The position numbers and the translations under genes are program-made. Shown here in pieces: positions 8,230 through 17,045 of a stretch of DNA of 64,000 nucleotides (its first letter is position 1; each line of letters starts with the position of its first letter). Source of the DNA: an uncultured Clostridium sp. Its GTDB lineage: Bacteria; Bacillota; Clostridia; Lachnospirales; Lachnospiraceae. The stretch lies in NCBI RefSeq assembly GCF_900547735.1, contig NZ_URHZ01000013.1, positions 22,765-86,764 of the forward strand, read 5' to 3'. The notes under the pieces were generated by a model that was not told the origin of the DNA, searched no databases, and saw only the letters and a list, made by a program, of their open reading frames with translations.

Positions 8230-9075
8230 ATGTATCAATACAAGGAATATCAGCATTTATCCATAACAAAAAAGGGGAGTGTTGCAAAACTGATGCTTAA
8301 CCGTCCGAAGGTACGAAATGCAATAAGCGATGTAACACTGGAAGAGCTTGACAGTGCCTTTAAGGAAATAGAACTGGATGATGATGTAAAGGTTGTTATA
8401 TTTGGCGGAGAAGGAGCAGCGTTTTGTTCGGGTGTGGATCTCTTTGCACATGCATCGGAAATTAAAAACCATGTTCCTACGGAATGGCTTGTCCACTTTA
8501 ACCGGTTTCTGAGAGTCAGCAAGACGATGTTCCACCTAAAGAAAATGCTGATCTGCGCGGTGCACGGCGCGGCCTTCGGATTCGGTTTTGATTTGGCCCT
8601 TGTCGGCGATTTTACTATAATGGCGGAAGGAACCGCTTTAGGACTCACGGAAAATGACCGCCTCTCCGCAGATATGATGATGCTGCTTCCGTATCTGACG
8701 GGAATGAAAAATGCAAAACGCTTGATGTTCATGTATGAAAAGCTGACGTCACAGGATGCTCTTGAGATGGGCCTCATCAATAAGGTTGTTCCGGCAGATA
8801 AACTTATGGAGGAAGCGGAAGCTTGGGCGGCACGCCTCGCGGTGGTTCCTTCCATTACGCTGGAACAGAATAAGCGCGCCATTAATTATGCATATGAGCT
8901 TGCAGGGCTTGATAAAGCATTTGAGTATAATGTCCAGACCGGAGCTCATATCGAGCAGAGCGCAGATCCGGCAGCGCGCGCGGAGCGGAATGCTTTTATC
9001 CTTGAGAATGGCGTAAGTGCATGGCTGAAGCAGCATAATGCGGAGATGGCAAAAAAAGCAGAAGAAGAAAAATAA
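8230..9075 (+). CDS. Enoyl-CoA hydratase/isomerase (crotonase) family protein
   Basis: The protein has 281 residues. The crotonase oxyanion-hole loops are visible at FCSGVDLFAHA (about residue 75) and AVHGAAFGFGFDLALVGDF (about 115-133). Acidic residues fall at the usual catalytic positions in IMAEG and LGLTEND. The second loop has FGFGFD instead of the common GGGxE, and the region after it (SADMMMLLPYLTG) lacks the usual GAGGTxRL. It is thus a divergent member whose reaction (hydration, isomerisation or other) cannot be assigned. The C-terminal helices extend about 20 residues beyond typical length and end Lys/Glu-rich. It is translated with the two following CoA-transferases. Confidence 0.88.
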   Translation: MYQYKEYQHLSITKKGSVAKLMLNRPKVRNAISDVTLEELDSAFKEIELDDDVKVVIFGGEGAAFCSGVDLFAHASEIKNHVPTEWLVHFNRFLRVSKTMFHLKKMLICAVHGAAFGFGFDLALVGDFTIMAEGTALGLTENDRLSADMMMLLPYLTGMKNAKRLMFMYEKLTSQDALEMGLINKVVPADKLMEEAEAWAARLAVVPSITLEQNKRAINYAYELAGLDKAFEYNVQTGAHIEQSADPAARAERNAFILENGVSAWLKQHNAEMAKKAEEEK

Positions 9076-9104
9076 CAGAGCCTGTAAATTTTATGAGGTA
9101 TAAA

Positions 9105-10274
9105 ATGAAAACATTAAGCGGCATAACTGTAATTGATTTAACAGAAGCGGTTTCCGGCCCTTATTGTACGATGATGATGGGAGACCTGGGGGCGGATGTT
9201 ATTAAAGTTGAGAAAATCGGAACAGGCGATACCGTCCGCACCTCAGCCCCCGTTATCAGGGGAGGGAACCCGGTTTTTACGGCGTATAACCGTAATAAAA
9301 AAAGCATAGCGCTTGATCTGAACAGTCCGGATGGAATTGAAGTGATAAAAATGCTTTTGCAAAAAGCCGATGTTCTCATCGACAGTTTTAATCCGGGAAC
9401 AATGGAACGCTTAGGGTTGGACTATGAAGCGTTAAAGGAGGCATACCCGAGGCTGATATGTGTCTCACTGACAGGTTTCGGAGCGGAGGGTCCGTATAGC
9501 GGAAGGCCGGTTTATGAAGGGACAATACAGGCAGAAAGCGGGATGACCCAATCGCTGATCAATGACAGTCTGGGAACGCCATACTATGTAGGAGGCAATA
9601 TTGCGGGGTATGCAAGCGCTTATTTCTGCTTAATTGCAACACTTGCAGCGGTGCATCAGGCAAGGGTAAGCGGATACGGGCAGAAAGTGGAAGCCAATAT
9701 GTACGGATCCCTTGTTGCAATGTTCAGTCTGCCAATCAACGACTATTTATTTAACGGAGTGGAAAGGCCGATAGACGGCAATGCGCCGGAAGGATTTATA
9801 CGTTCAAAAGACGGATGGCTGCGGGTCTCCTGCGGAGATCAGCCTATATGGGAACGGGCGGTAAAACTGATGGATGATCCGATTATGAATGAAGCACGTT
9901 TTTCAGATCCTGCCGTGCGTGAACAACACAGAGAGCTGCTCCTTGAAAGAATGGAAATGTGGTCTTTAAAATATACATCCGACGAAGCGGTGAAACTTTT
10001 CACCGAGACAGGCATATCCGGAGGGATTGTACGTACCATAGATGATTTGAAGAAAGATCCCCACCTTATGGCCAGGCATGGAATCATGGAGGTCGAGGTA
10101 TCGGGACTTGGCAGGCTCCCCTATTTTGCCAGCCCGTTTAGAATTGATGGCATGACGGTGGATTATAACAGCGCGCCGTCACTCGGACAGAACACGGATG
10201 AAATCCTCTCAGATTATCTTAAACTTAACAGCAGCGAAATAACGAAAATGAGAGAACGGCACGTTGTAGGATGA
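9105..10274 (+). CDS. CaiB/BaiF-type class III CoA-transferase, Glu in place of catalytic Asp
   Basis: This 389-residue protein has the CaiB/BaiF fold: LSGITVIDLTEAVSGPYCTMM at the start, GADVIKVEK and a DLNSPDG strand. Class III transferases form a covalent aspartyl-CoA intermediate within the motif Y-D-x-x-x-Q-A. Here the matching motif is VYEGTIQAESG, with Glu138 (codon 9516-9518) where Asp is expected. ATG at 9105 is preferred because GAGG lies 5 bases upstream; the in-frame ATG at 9093 has no ribosome site. The adjacent paralogue keeps the Asp. The two may form a heteromer in which this one is structural, or this one may use Glu. I call it a CoA-transferase family subunit, not a proven enzyme. 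Confidence 0.88.
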   Translation: MKTLSGITVIDLTEAVSGPYCTMMMGDLGADVIKVEKIGTGDTVRTSAPVIRGGNPVFTAYNRNKKSIALDLNSPDGIEVIKMLLQKADVLIDSFNPGTMERLGLDYEALKEAYPRLICVSLTGFGAEGPYSGRPVYEGTIQAESGMTQSLINDSLGTPYYVGGNIAGYASAYFCLIATLAAVHQARVSGYGQKVEANMYGSLVAMFSLPINDYLFNGVERPIDGNAPEGFIRSKDGWLRVSCGDQPIWERAVKLMDDPIMNEARFSDPAVREQHRELLLERMEMWSLKYTSDEAVKLFTETGISGGIVRTIDDLKKDPHLMARHGIMEVEVSGLGRLPYFASPFRIDGMTVDYNSAPSLGQNTDEILSDYLKLNSSEITKMRERHVVG

Positions 10275-10291
10275 ACAGGGGGTAAAACAAT

Positions 10292-11488
10292 ATGCAAAAA
10301 GCGTTAGAAGGTATGGTAGTGCTTGATTTTACCCGTTATATCGCAGGACCGTACGCGGCCTATCTTTTAGGCCACCTGGGAGCCAGCGTTATAAAAGTAG
10401 AAAAGGCGATTACCGGTGACGATTTCCGGATGTATCCGCCCTTTTACAACGGCGAGAGTCTTGCATATCCCAGTTACAGCAGTAATAAATACAGCCTGAG
10501 TATGGATTTAAGAAATGACAGGGCCAAAGAGATACTGAAGGAATTGCTCCCTCATGTGGATATTGTTATGCAGAACTTCCGCGCGGGCACAATAGAAAAG
10601 ATGGGATTTGACTGGGAAACCATACACAGGATCAACCCCCGGATTATCATGGCGAACAATTCAGGATTTGGACAGTACGGCCCTTATTCAAAGAGGGTGG
10701 CATTCGACAGCATTATTCAAAGTGAATCCGGTCTGATTAACTCACTGCTTGAATCCGGAGCGGAACGGCCCTATTATCCCGGAGGCAATAACAGTGATCA
10801 CATTGGTGCGCTCTGCTTTTGCAGCGCGATTATGGCGGCAGTCAACGAACGTGACAGGACCGGTGTCGGACAATATCTGGAAGTAGACATGATGAGTTCG
10901 GTGACGAATATGTTTTCTGCGGAGTTAAGTCTCTATACAGCGGCAGGAGGCAGGGCAAGAATCAATGATTTGGCTCCCTGCGGTTATTATCATGATAAAG
11001 AGGGGAGGTTTGTCCATATTTCCTGTCCGGACCATTTATGGAAAGTGTTCAGGGAAATTACAAGAATTGACCGCCTGGGTGATGAAAAATTCTCCACCAT
11101 ACAGGGACGTATTGATAATGCCTCGGAAATGAACAGTCTGATTGACAACTGGACTTCCGCACAGGATGGCTACGATATTGTACAAGCGCTTGAAAAATTG
11201 CAAATAGGGGCTGCCGTTGTCAAGGATTATAAGGATATTGTTACGGATCGGCATGCGAAAGCAGTTAATGCTTTTGTAGAGCTGGATGTACCGTATGTAG
11301 GCAAGGCGCCTTATCCTTCAGTTCCGTTCAGATTGTCGGAATCACCAATTGATTATGGGAGGATTTCCAAGATGGGAGAGGACAATTATGAGATTTTGCA
11401 CCGGTTTCTTGGTATGGATCATGAAACGGTGGACAATTTGACCAAGGAAGGCGTGCTTTATCAGGCTGAACACGCGCGCTGGAAATAG
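10292..11488 (+). CDS. CaiB/BaiF-type class III CoA-transferase (Asp-containing paralogue)
   Basis: This 398-residue protein is a class III CoA-transferase with VLDFTRYIAGPYAAYLLGHL at the N-terminus and GASVIKVEK. The catalytic motif AFDSIIQSESG places the nucleophile at Asp139. It starts 18 bases after the preceding paralogue ends, behind a GGGGG ribosome site, so the two are probably made in equal amounts. Family members move CoA between carboxylic acids without ATP (formate/oxalate, carnitine, bile acid and benzylsuccinate pathways). Together with the crotonase it should activate the imported acid and recycle CoA from the product (inference). Confidence 0.92.
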   Translation: MQKALEGMVVLDFTRYIAGPYAAYLLGHLGASVIKVEKAITGDDFRMYPPFYNGESLAYPSYSSNKYSLSMDLRNDRAKEILKELLPHVDIVMQNFRAGTIEKMGFDWETIHRINPRIIMANNSGFGQYGPYSKRVAFDSIIQSESGLINSLLESGAERPYYPGGNNSDHIGALCFCSAIMAAVNERDRTGVGQYLEVDMMSSVTNMFSAELSLYTAAGGRARINDLAPCGYYHDKEGRFVHISCPDHLWKVFREITRIDRLGDEKFSTIQGRIDNASEMNSLIDNWTSAQDGYDIVQALEKLQIGAAVVKDYKDIVTDRHAKAVNAFVELDVPYVGKAPYPSVPFRLSESPIDYGRISKMGEDNYEILHRFLGMDHETVDNLTKEGVLYQAEHARWK

Positions 11489-11580
11489 AACGGAGCCTGG
11501 TTCTGTGACGCTTGACTCTCCGGATGCGGACAGAGAGAGTCGCGGGGAGTTTTATATGGAATTTCAATTTATATAATTAT

Positions 11581-11634
11581 AAAAGGTGCCGATACACGGA
11601 TGGTTTAACAATTATCAGTGTATCGGCACCTTTT
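11581..11634. terminator. Bidirectional intrinsic terminator between converging operons
   Basis: AAAAGGTGCCGATACAC pairs perfectly with its complement 20 bases later, with A and T tracts on either side. It ends the CoA-transferase operon (plus) and the symporter operon (minus). A weaker GACTCTC/GAGAGTC hairpin lies at 11514-11541. Confidence 0.92.
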
Positions 11635-11679
11635 GCCGTTCTGGGCTATTTTCAGTTTATTGGAGAACTACAGGCCCGA

Positions 11680-13086
11680 TTATGCAGCCTGAGCCTCTGC
11701 ATTCTTTGTGCAAAGACTTACAATAATGTAAGCAATGGCGGAAGGAATAACAGGGAAGACACCGCTCGGGATGATATTGCCAAGCGGGAAGACGATACCC
11801 GTCCAGCTTATAAGTACAGTGGCAACGCCCACGATGGAGGCAGCCACGGCGCCCATAGCCGTGCCTCGTTTCCAGGCCACACCGCCGACGAACGGAACAA
11901 AGCAGGCGGCTGCCAGGAAGGAGTATACGGAGTTCAGAAGTCCCAGGATGCTGCTGGCGGATAATGCCAGTGCGGTCGAGGTGAACATAAATCCGATGTT
12001 GACTCCCAGTGTGATTTTCTTTAACTGTGCCTCTGTTGGGGTTTTCTTAAGCGTACCCTGCCAGATATCGCGTGTTAATACGGTGGACATCGTGATCAGG
12101 CCGCAGTCGATAGTCGACATGCAGGCGGCCAGAACGGCGGCAATAATCAGTGCGCATACGACAGCGGGAAGTTCCATCAGGATAACATCGAAGAAAGCGC
12201 TGTTTCCGGTGGCGCCGTATTTGAAGGAGCCGTAGGAACCGATGAATGCGGGCATCAAAGCCAGCGGAATCATAACGAGGCAGGAGAAATAACAGGCAAT
12301 ACGGGAAATCTTTGCACTCTTTGCGGAGTTGATACGCTGATAGGTCGGCTGATCGGTAACAATACCTAAGAGCAGAGGCAGCATCATGCCTGCAAAGCCG
12401 GCTGCGGACAGACCGCTGAAATCCAGCGATGAGCTTGCCAGAGTGCCGGCCTGGACAGCCGCGCTCATTTCACCGACAGCGCCCTTGCTGAACAGGACAA
12501 GCGTGGTGGAAACGAGACCAACCAGGATAACGCCGGTCTGGATAACGGAGGTGGCAAAAGCACCCCAAAGTCCGGAGAGCTGAGAGTACAGCAGAACGAC
12601 TACTGCGATAGCGATAGCTCCCACGTTGCCGGGAAGACCAAGTGCTTCGAACAGGGCCTTGCCGGCCATAATCTGTCCGGCGATTAAGCCGATGGAGGAA
12701 ATTGCGGTACTTAAGTCGTAGATAGTACCCGGAATTTCATTTTGATAGCGTTTACGTGTATAGTCTGTCATTGACATATAGCCGTTGTTGTAGATAAAGT
12801 TGTTAAGGAAAAGGGCTACTACGACTGTGGAGAGTGCACAGGCGATACCGTAGGCAGCGCCGGCCAGACCGCTGGTAGCACCCTCGGCAGCGCCGCCGAC
12901 TACGAAACCGTTGCCGATCTGTCCGCCGATTGCTCCGCCCATCAGAAGCAGAACGCCGGCGGAACGGCCCATGCTCAAATAACCCTCGAAGTTACTGGCC
13001 TTGCTGCGGCCCATCCATCCGATAACGACCATTGCCGCGAAATAAATGATAAGAACGATTACGATTGTAGGAATCATTGCATTCAT
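11680..13086 (-). CDS. Sodium:solute symporter (SSS) family transporter
   Basis: This 468-residue, roughly 13-helix membrane protein has the SSS-type opening helices (GAIGGQIGNGFVVGG). Characteristic segments SDYTR-like SMTDYTRKRY and ACMSTIDCGLITMSTVLTRD are present; the latter is the helix 8-9 sodium-site and post-helix signature. SSS carriers couple Na+ to uptake of sugars, amino acids or organic acids such as pantothenate and acetate. It lies 70 bases downstream of a flavin-dependent enoate reductase on the same strand, so it is the likely uptake system for that enzyme's substrate. A small CCGTGTT/AACACGG hairpin lies in the gap. Confidence 0.9.
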   Translation of the reverse strand: MNAMIPTIVIVLIIYFAAMVVIGWMGRSKASNFEGYLSMGRSAGVLLLMGGAIGGQIGNGFVVGGAAEGATSGLAGAAYGIACALSTVVVALFLNNFIYNNGYMSMTDYTRKRYQNEIPGTIYDLSTAISSIGLIAGQIMAGKALFEALGLPGNVGAIAIAVVVLLYSQLSGLWGAFATSVIQTGVILVGLVSTTLVLFSKGAVGEMSAAVQAGTLASSSLDFSGLSAAGFAGMMLPLLLGIVTDQPTYQRINSAKSAKISRIACYFSCLVMIPLALMPAFIGSYGSFKYGATGNSAFFDVILMELPAVVCALIIAAVLAACMSTIDCGLITMSTVLTRDIWQGTLKKTPTEAQLKKITLGVNIGFMFTSTALALSASSILGLLNSVYSFLAAACFVPFVGGVAWKRGTAMGAVAASIVGVATVLISWTGIVFPLGNIIPSGVFPVIPSAIAYIIVSLCTKNAEAQAA

Positions 13087-13156
13087 AATATAACATTCCT
13101 TTCTGCCGTGTTACACCTTCAACACGGTCTCCAGATTATTAGGATATATGTATTTT

Positions 13157-15106
13157 TTATTCGATGTAGGAACCTGCATCATAGCCCTCATGAATGGCAA
13201 GACGGACATTTCGGGCCTGTTTGCAGTCGCCGATTTTCCAGAATTCCGGAGCACAGGAACGGAAGGATTCCGCCTCCTCCAGACAGGGAGCCAGGCCGGC
13301 CGCAATGATGACGGTATCTGCGGTGATTTTAATTTCTTTTCCATCCTGTTCCGCATGAACGCCGTCCGGAAGAATTTCCGTACAGCGCGTGCCGGTATGG
13401 GTGACAACGCCCAGCCGCTCCATTTCCAGGAGCACTGCCTCATGGTGCAGATAAGGAGCATCGCGGCAGAGTTCGGGTTTCATCTCAAGAACAGTAACTT
13501 TCTTTCCAAGCCCGCCAAGGACGATGCTTTCCTCACAGCCAACCAGGCCGCCGCCCAGAATCACAACATTTTGGCCGATTTCTTCCATGTGCTCATGCAT
13601 GCCCACTGCGGAAACAACGTGTTCCAGCTCTACACCGGGAATTGGAGGAACAATGGGGGAAGCTCCGATGGCACATACAATTGCGTCGGGTTTTATCTGC
13701 CTGGCCAGTTCCGGGGTCATGGCTGTGTTCAGTTTGACGGTAATTCCACGTTCTCCAACTCTTCGGATCAGTACCTGCATAAACTGATCCAGCTTGTTTT
13801 TGAAAGACACATGTCTGGCAAAACGGATGGCGCCGCCGAGACAGTCCGACTTTTCAGCCAGGATAACCTGGTGTCCACGGTCAGCCAGAGTGATGGCAGC
13901 TTCCATGCCTGCGGGACCGCCGCCGATGACCAGAACCTTTTTTGGGGAAACGGCAGGGCGGACGTCTTTTTCGGTGTACTCCCGTCCGGCTACCGGATTG
14001 ACCGAGCAGCGGGTCAGGCGGGAAGAGTATTTTACGTAGGGGACAAAGGATTCACTGATACAGTTGTTACAGCGGATACACGGGGTAACGTCATAGTCAC
14101 GTCCATTTGCCAGCTTACACGGCATCTGCGCGTCGGCAAGGATGGAACGCCCCACGGCGATGACATCCGCTTTGCCTTCTGCCAGTACCTGTTCCATCAG
14201 TTTCGGATCATCCAGTCCGCCTACGACGGCCACCGGAGTCTTCACCGCTTTTTTGATAGCTGCGGCATATTCTACATTGACGCCGAATGGATGGAACATG
14301 CTGGGAACCATGTGCTGGTTGGTTTCGGGGTAGTGAAAGGTTCCGGCCGTGACATGAATTAAATCCACTTTGCCGTCCAGCATCCTGGCGAATTCGACCT
14401 GATCCTCTATGGTCAGTCCGCCCTCCACCAGTTCGCTGCCGCTGAGACGAAACTCGATCAACAGGTCTGGACAGCGGCTGCGGATTGCGTCCACCACCAT
14501 GAGGGAAATTCTGGCCCGGTTTTCCAGGCTGCCGCCGAATTTGTCGGTGCGGTGGTTATTCAGCGGGGAAAGGAACTCATGAAGCAGCCATCCGTGACCG
14601 CCATGAACCATAATCATCTCCACACCACCCAGATATGCGATTTCCGCAGCATCGGCAAAACGTTTTACTATGTAGTTTATGGTCTCCTCGTCCAGGGCAG
14701 TGTAATCCTTGCCAAGGTGTCCGGGGGCATCGCTGGGAGCCCAGATTGGACCGTCATAATATTCCGGGTTGGCACGGCCGCCGGGATGAAGGATCTCAAT
14801 GGCGGGAATTGCATTATGGCGTTTGATGGCATCGGTAGCCAGGATTAAGGATGGCATAACTTCGGGATCGTCCAGAGCCAGGCACAGCAGATGGGAGATA
14901 CCGGTTTTCAGATCGATGCGGGCCTCACCCATGTTGATGATAGCGGCTCCGCCTTTGGCCTTGCGTTCAAATATGGCAATATTGTCCGGGGTGAAGTGAG
15001 CCTGTGGCGTCAGATTAGACACCGATACAGGAGCCGCTTCAATTCGGTTTTTTAATACGGTGCGGCCTAGCCGCAGAGGCTGGAACAGCTGTGGATACGG
15101 ATTCAT
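13157..15106 (-). CDS. NADH:flavin oxidoreductase / enoate reductase (BaiCD/BaiH/FadH type)
   Basis: The protein has 649 residues, the usual length for 2,4-dienoyl-CoA reductase-like iron-sulfur flavoenzymes. Residues 1-335 form an Old-Yellow-Enzyme TIM barrel that binds FMN; the active-site segment is VHGGHGWL (H168, H171) followed by NNHRTDKFGGSLENR. Four cysteines (C343, C346, C349, C367) in CIRCNNC and RCSVNP should hold a 4Fe-4S cluster. From about 388 there is an FAD-binding dinucleotide fold (VLVIGGGPAGMEAA), and from about 520 a second fold for NAD(P) (VVILGGGLVGCEES). It would reduce a carbon-carbon double bond conjugated to a carbonyl. The symporter gene follows. The divergent AraC gene probably controls it. 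Confidence 0.92.
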   Translation of the reverse strand: MNPYPQLFQPLRLGRTVLKNRIEAAPVSVSNLTPQAHFTPDNIAIFERKAKGGAAIINMGEARIDLKTGISHLLCLALDDPEVMPSLILATDAIKRHNAIPAIEILHPGGRANPEYYDGPIWAPSDAPGHLGKDYTALDEETINYIVKRFADAAEIAYLGGVEMIMVHGGHGWLLHEFLSPLNNHRTDKFGGSLENRARISLMVVDAIRSRCPDLLIEFRLSGSELVEGGLTIEDQVEFARMLDGKVDLIHVTAGTFHYPETNQHMVPSMFHPFGVNVEYAAAIKKAVKTPVAVVGGLDDPKLMEQVLAEGKADVIAVGRSILADAQMPCKLANGRDYDVTPCIRCNNCISESFVPYVKYSSRLTRCSVNPVAGREYTEKDVRPAVSPKKVLVIGGGPAGMEAAITLADRGHQVILAEKSDCLGGAIRFARHVSFKNKLDQFMQVLIRRVGERGITVKLNTAMTPELARQIKPDAIVCAIGASPIVPPIPGVELEHVVSAVGMHEHMEEIGQNVVILGGGLVGCEESIVLGGLGKKVTVLEMKPELCRDAPYLHHEAVLLEMERLGVVTHTGTRCTEILPDGVHAEQDGKEIKITADTVIIAAGLAPCLEEAESFRSCAPEFWKIGDCKQARNVRLAIHEGYDAGSYIE

Positions 15107-15541
15107 AGCAGTTCTCCTTTCACGTGGCCCTCAGTTTTATTGGCTGAGGGCATATTGGAATAATTTGATTGCGGCACAGAAAAAAGCTTATTGATATTAT
15201 AATCGGGCAAAGAGAAAAAGTAATTCAACAATTCTGACGAATAATTTAATAATTTTGACATCTGAGCGTAGGAGAGAATGCCACCTGCTATGCTCCACCC
15301 ACAAAAATACCGAGTTACACGGCGCGAAACGGCACTTTTTGCCGTTTCTGTGCATCGCGAAGCGTGTTATTGTTCACAGCGAAATGCGGTGTGAACAGTA
15401 ACCCTCCCATCTCAACTATCCGATAAGCCTCTCTATGGACTTGTGTTCACATCCAAAATTTGATAAAATTTAAACAAATAGATTGAATAATAATAACTGT
15501 AACCCAGAAGCCGGTTATCCCGGGAAAGGTAGGTAGATGTT
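15107..15541. promoter_or_regulatory. Divergent control region between enoate reductase and AraC genes
   Basis: This 435-base gap holds a minus-strand TATAAT (complement of 15196-15201) for the reductase gene. A direct pair of GGCA[C/A]AGA..AAAAAG motifs lies at 15173-15187 and 15206-15221; the second sits where the minus-strand -35 box should be. The motif recurs upstream of the second reductase at 16933-16949, so it is a candidate AraC-protein site. Nearer the AraC gene are two hairpins, at 15326-15348 (GAAACGGC/GCCGTTTC) and 15366-15402. No reading frame looks real here. Confidence 0.55.
15366..15402. repeat. Long hairpin (GTTATTGTTCACA / TGTGAACAGTAAC)
   Basis: A 13-bp stem with one G-T pair closes an 11-base loop. 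No T-tract follows, so it is not a terminator. A related palindrome (GTAACAGTTCA / TGAACTGTTAC) occurs at 20508-20536, suggesting an interspersed palindromic repeat or a shared binding site. Confidence 0.55.
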
Positions 15542-16864
15542 GTGGATAAAACAAAAATGATTCCCATGTCACTGGACTATTGGAAAGGTTATATCACGCT
15601 GTATCATGTACTGGCCTGCGAGCTGTCTTACAGCCTGATCTACAACAATATCCGCCCGGATAAGGTGGGGGATGCCCTGGCCACCGTAGGCCTGGACACG
15701 CTTCCCAACCGTTTTCTTTTGATCCAGGTGGATGACTACTATAATTTCAGCAGCAAGATGCATATCACTCAGGAATTTTTTCAAAAGACCGCCCTTATCA
15801 ACATGCTCCGGGAAAGCATGGATCACATGGGCCTGAAGGGGTTTATGGCCAATCTGGTAGGCCTTGACAAGCTGATCTGCTTTTTATGCTGCCCGGAGTG
15901 GGAGGGAGCGGAGATTTACGATCACCTGTCACGTGTGGCGGAGGCATTAAAGAAAGAGATCAGAACCAGAAGCGCTTATACCATTTCGGTCTGCATCAGC
16001 CAGCAGTGCTGCCGTCTCGGGCAGTATTCCCAGATGTATCCCCGGATGGATCTGGCTCTGAATAAGAGTTATTTTTCAGGAAAGGAAGTCACAATGCTTC
16101 TGGAAAATATGGAACAGGAAAAGAAGGAGCCGGAGGAGGTTGACTTAAACCGGTATTACCCCGAACTGCTGGCTGCTTTTGCCCGGCGCAACCGGGAGCA
16201 GCTGGAAGGCGTGCTGCAGGAGATGGTGCGCGCCCTTCTGGAAGGAAGGACGCGGCCGCAGAAAGCAAAGGTGGAAATGCTCCGTCTGGTGCAGCGTATC
16301 GGAGATTACTGTGTGCGGTGCGGCGTGCCGGAGAACTGGATGCAGCACAGGAGCGATACGGCCATGTCACGTATCCTTTCATGCAGCTTTGTGGCGGATA
16401 CGAGAAGCTGTTTCCTGGAGTTTTATGATGAGGTGACCCAGGCGCTGGAGGAGCGCGGGGCCGATGAGGAATATTCGTTCAAAATCCCGGTGTCCGAGTA
16501 TATTGATACCCACTATATGGAAAATATCAGGCTGGGCTATCTGGCGGATATGATGGGATTCAGCGAGGGGCATTTTGCCCGGATTTTCCGAAAAGAATTC
16601 GGCGTGACATTCGTCCAGTATCTGACGGAGTGCAGGATCCAGCGGAGCAAGGAACTGTTGGCCGATACCTGTATCCCCATTGAGCAGATTGCCTACCGGG
16701 TGGGGCTGAACAGCTACAGCTATTTCTGCACCTGTTTTAAGAGGTCCTGCGGCATGTCCCCCGGTGCGTTCCGGGCCAGCGCGTCCTTACAGGATGAGAA
16801 AGTGGGAACAGGGAAGAATGAAACAGAAAAGGACGGAGCAGTCTGTCCATATCCTAAAAGTTGA
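15542..16864 (+). CDS. AraC-family transcriptional regulator with large N-terminal domain
   Basis: This 440-residue protein carries a C-terminal AraC DNA-binding domain (about residues 320-420). The two helix-turn-helix units are IRLGYLADMMGFSEGHFARI and IPIEQIAYRVGLNSYSYFCT, followed by the signature FKRSCGMSPGAFR. The N-terminal 300 residues do not match an AraC cupin and resemble no domain I can name with confidence; they may sense the substrate. GTG at 15542 follows AGGTAGG; no better in-frame start is present. It sits between the two enoate reductase genes and is the likely activator of both. The tail after residue 425 is Lys/Glu-rich. Confidence 0.88.
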   Translation: MDKTKMIPMSLDYWKGYITLYHVLACELSYSLIYNNIRPDKVGDALATVGLDTLPNRFLLIQVDDYYNFSSKMHITQEFFQKTALINMLRESMDHMGLKGFMANLVGLDKLICFLCCPEWEGAEIYDHLSRVAEALKKEIRTRSAYTISVCISQQCCRLGQYSQMYPRMDLALNKSYFSGKEVTMLLENMEQEKKEPEEVDLNRYYPELLAAFARRNREQLEGVLQEMVRALLEGRTRPQKAKVEMLRLVQRIGDYCVRCGVPENWMQHRSDTAMSRILSCSFVADTRSCFLEFYDEVTQALEERGADEEYSFKIPVSEYIDTHYMENIRLGYLADMMGFSEGHFARIFRKEFGVTFVQYLTECRIQRSKELLADTCIPIEQIAYRVGLNSYSYFCTCFKRSCGMSPGAFRASASLQDEKVGTGKNETEKDGAVCPYPKS

Positions 16865-16932
16865 TTTTTTGAAATAAAATGTTTGAAAATTGAATAACAT
16901 TTGATGCGGTAAGTTGTTAGTATGTACATATT

Positions 16933-16949
16933 GGCACAGAGAAAAAAGC
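16933..16949. promoter_or_regulatory. Candidate AraC-protein site upstream of second enoate reductase
   Basis: GGCACAGAGAAAAAAGC closely matches 15173-15187 and 15206-15221 in the divergent region. It is about 97 bases upstream of the ATG at 17046. The function is inferred only from recurrence and context. Confidence 0.4.
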
Positions 16950-17045
16950 GAATTTTTAAGTACAGAAAATTTGACGGGGCGGATTTTATCCGCTCCTGGA
17001 TTATGATGCTTCAGACTGATACCCTGAAGAGAAGAGGAGGCCATT

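Noticed and set aside
6130..11488. Carnitine (cai) operon
   Set aside because: No betaine-type carnitine transporter, CaiA-like dehydrogenase or ligase; the crotonase is divergent from CaiD.
13148..14362. 404-codon open frame on the plus strand
   Set aside because: It lies fully antisense to the enoate reductase gene, has no family motif and follows from that gene's codon bias.
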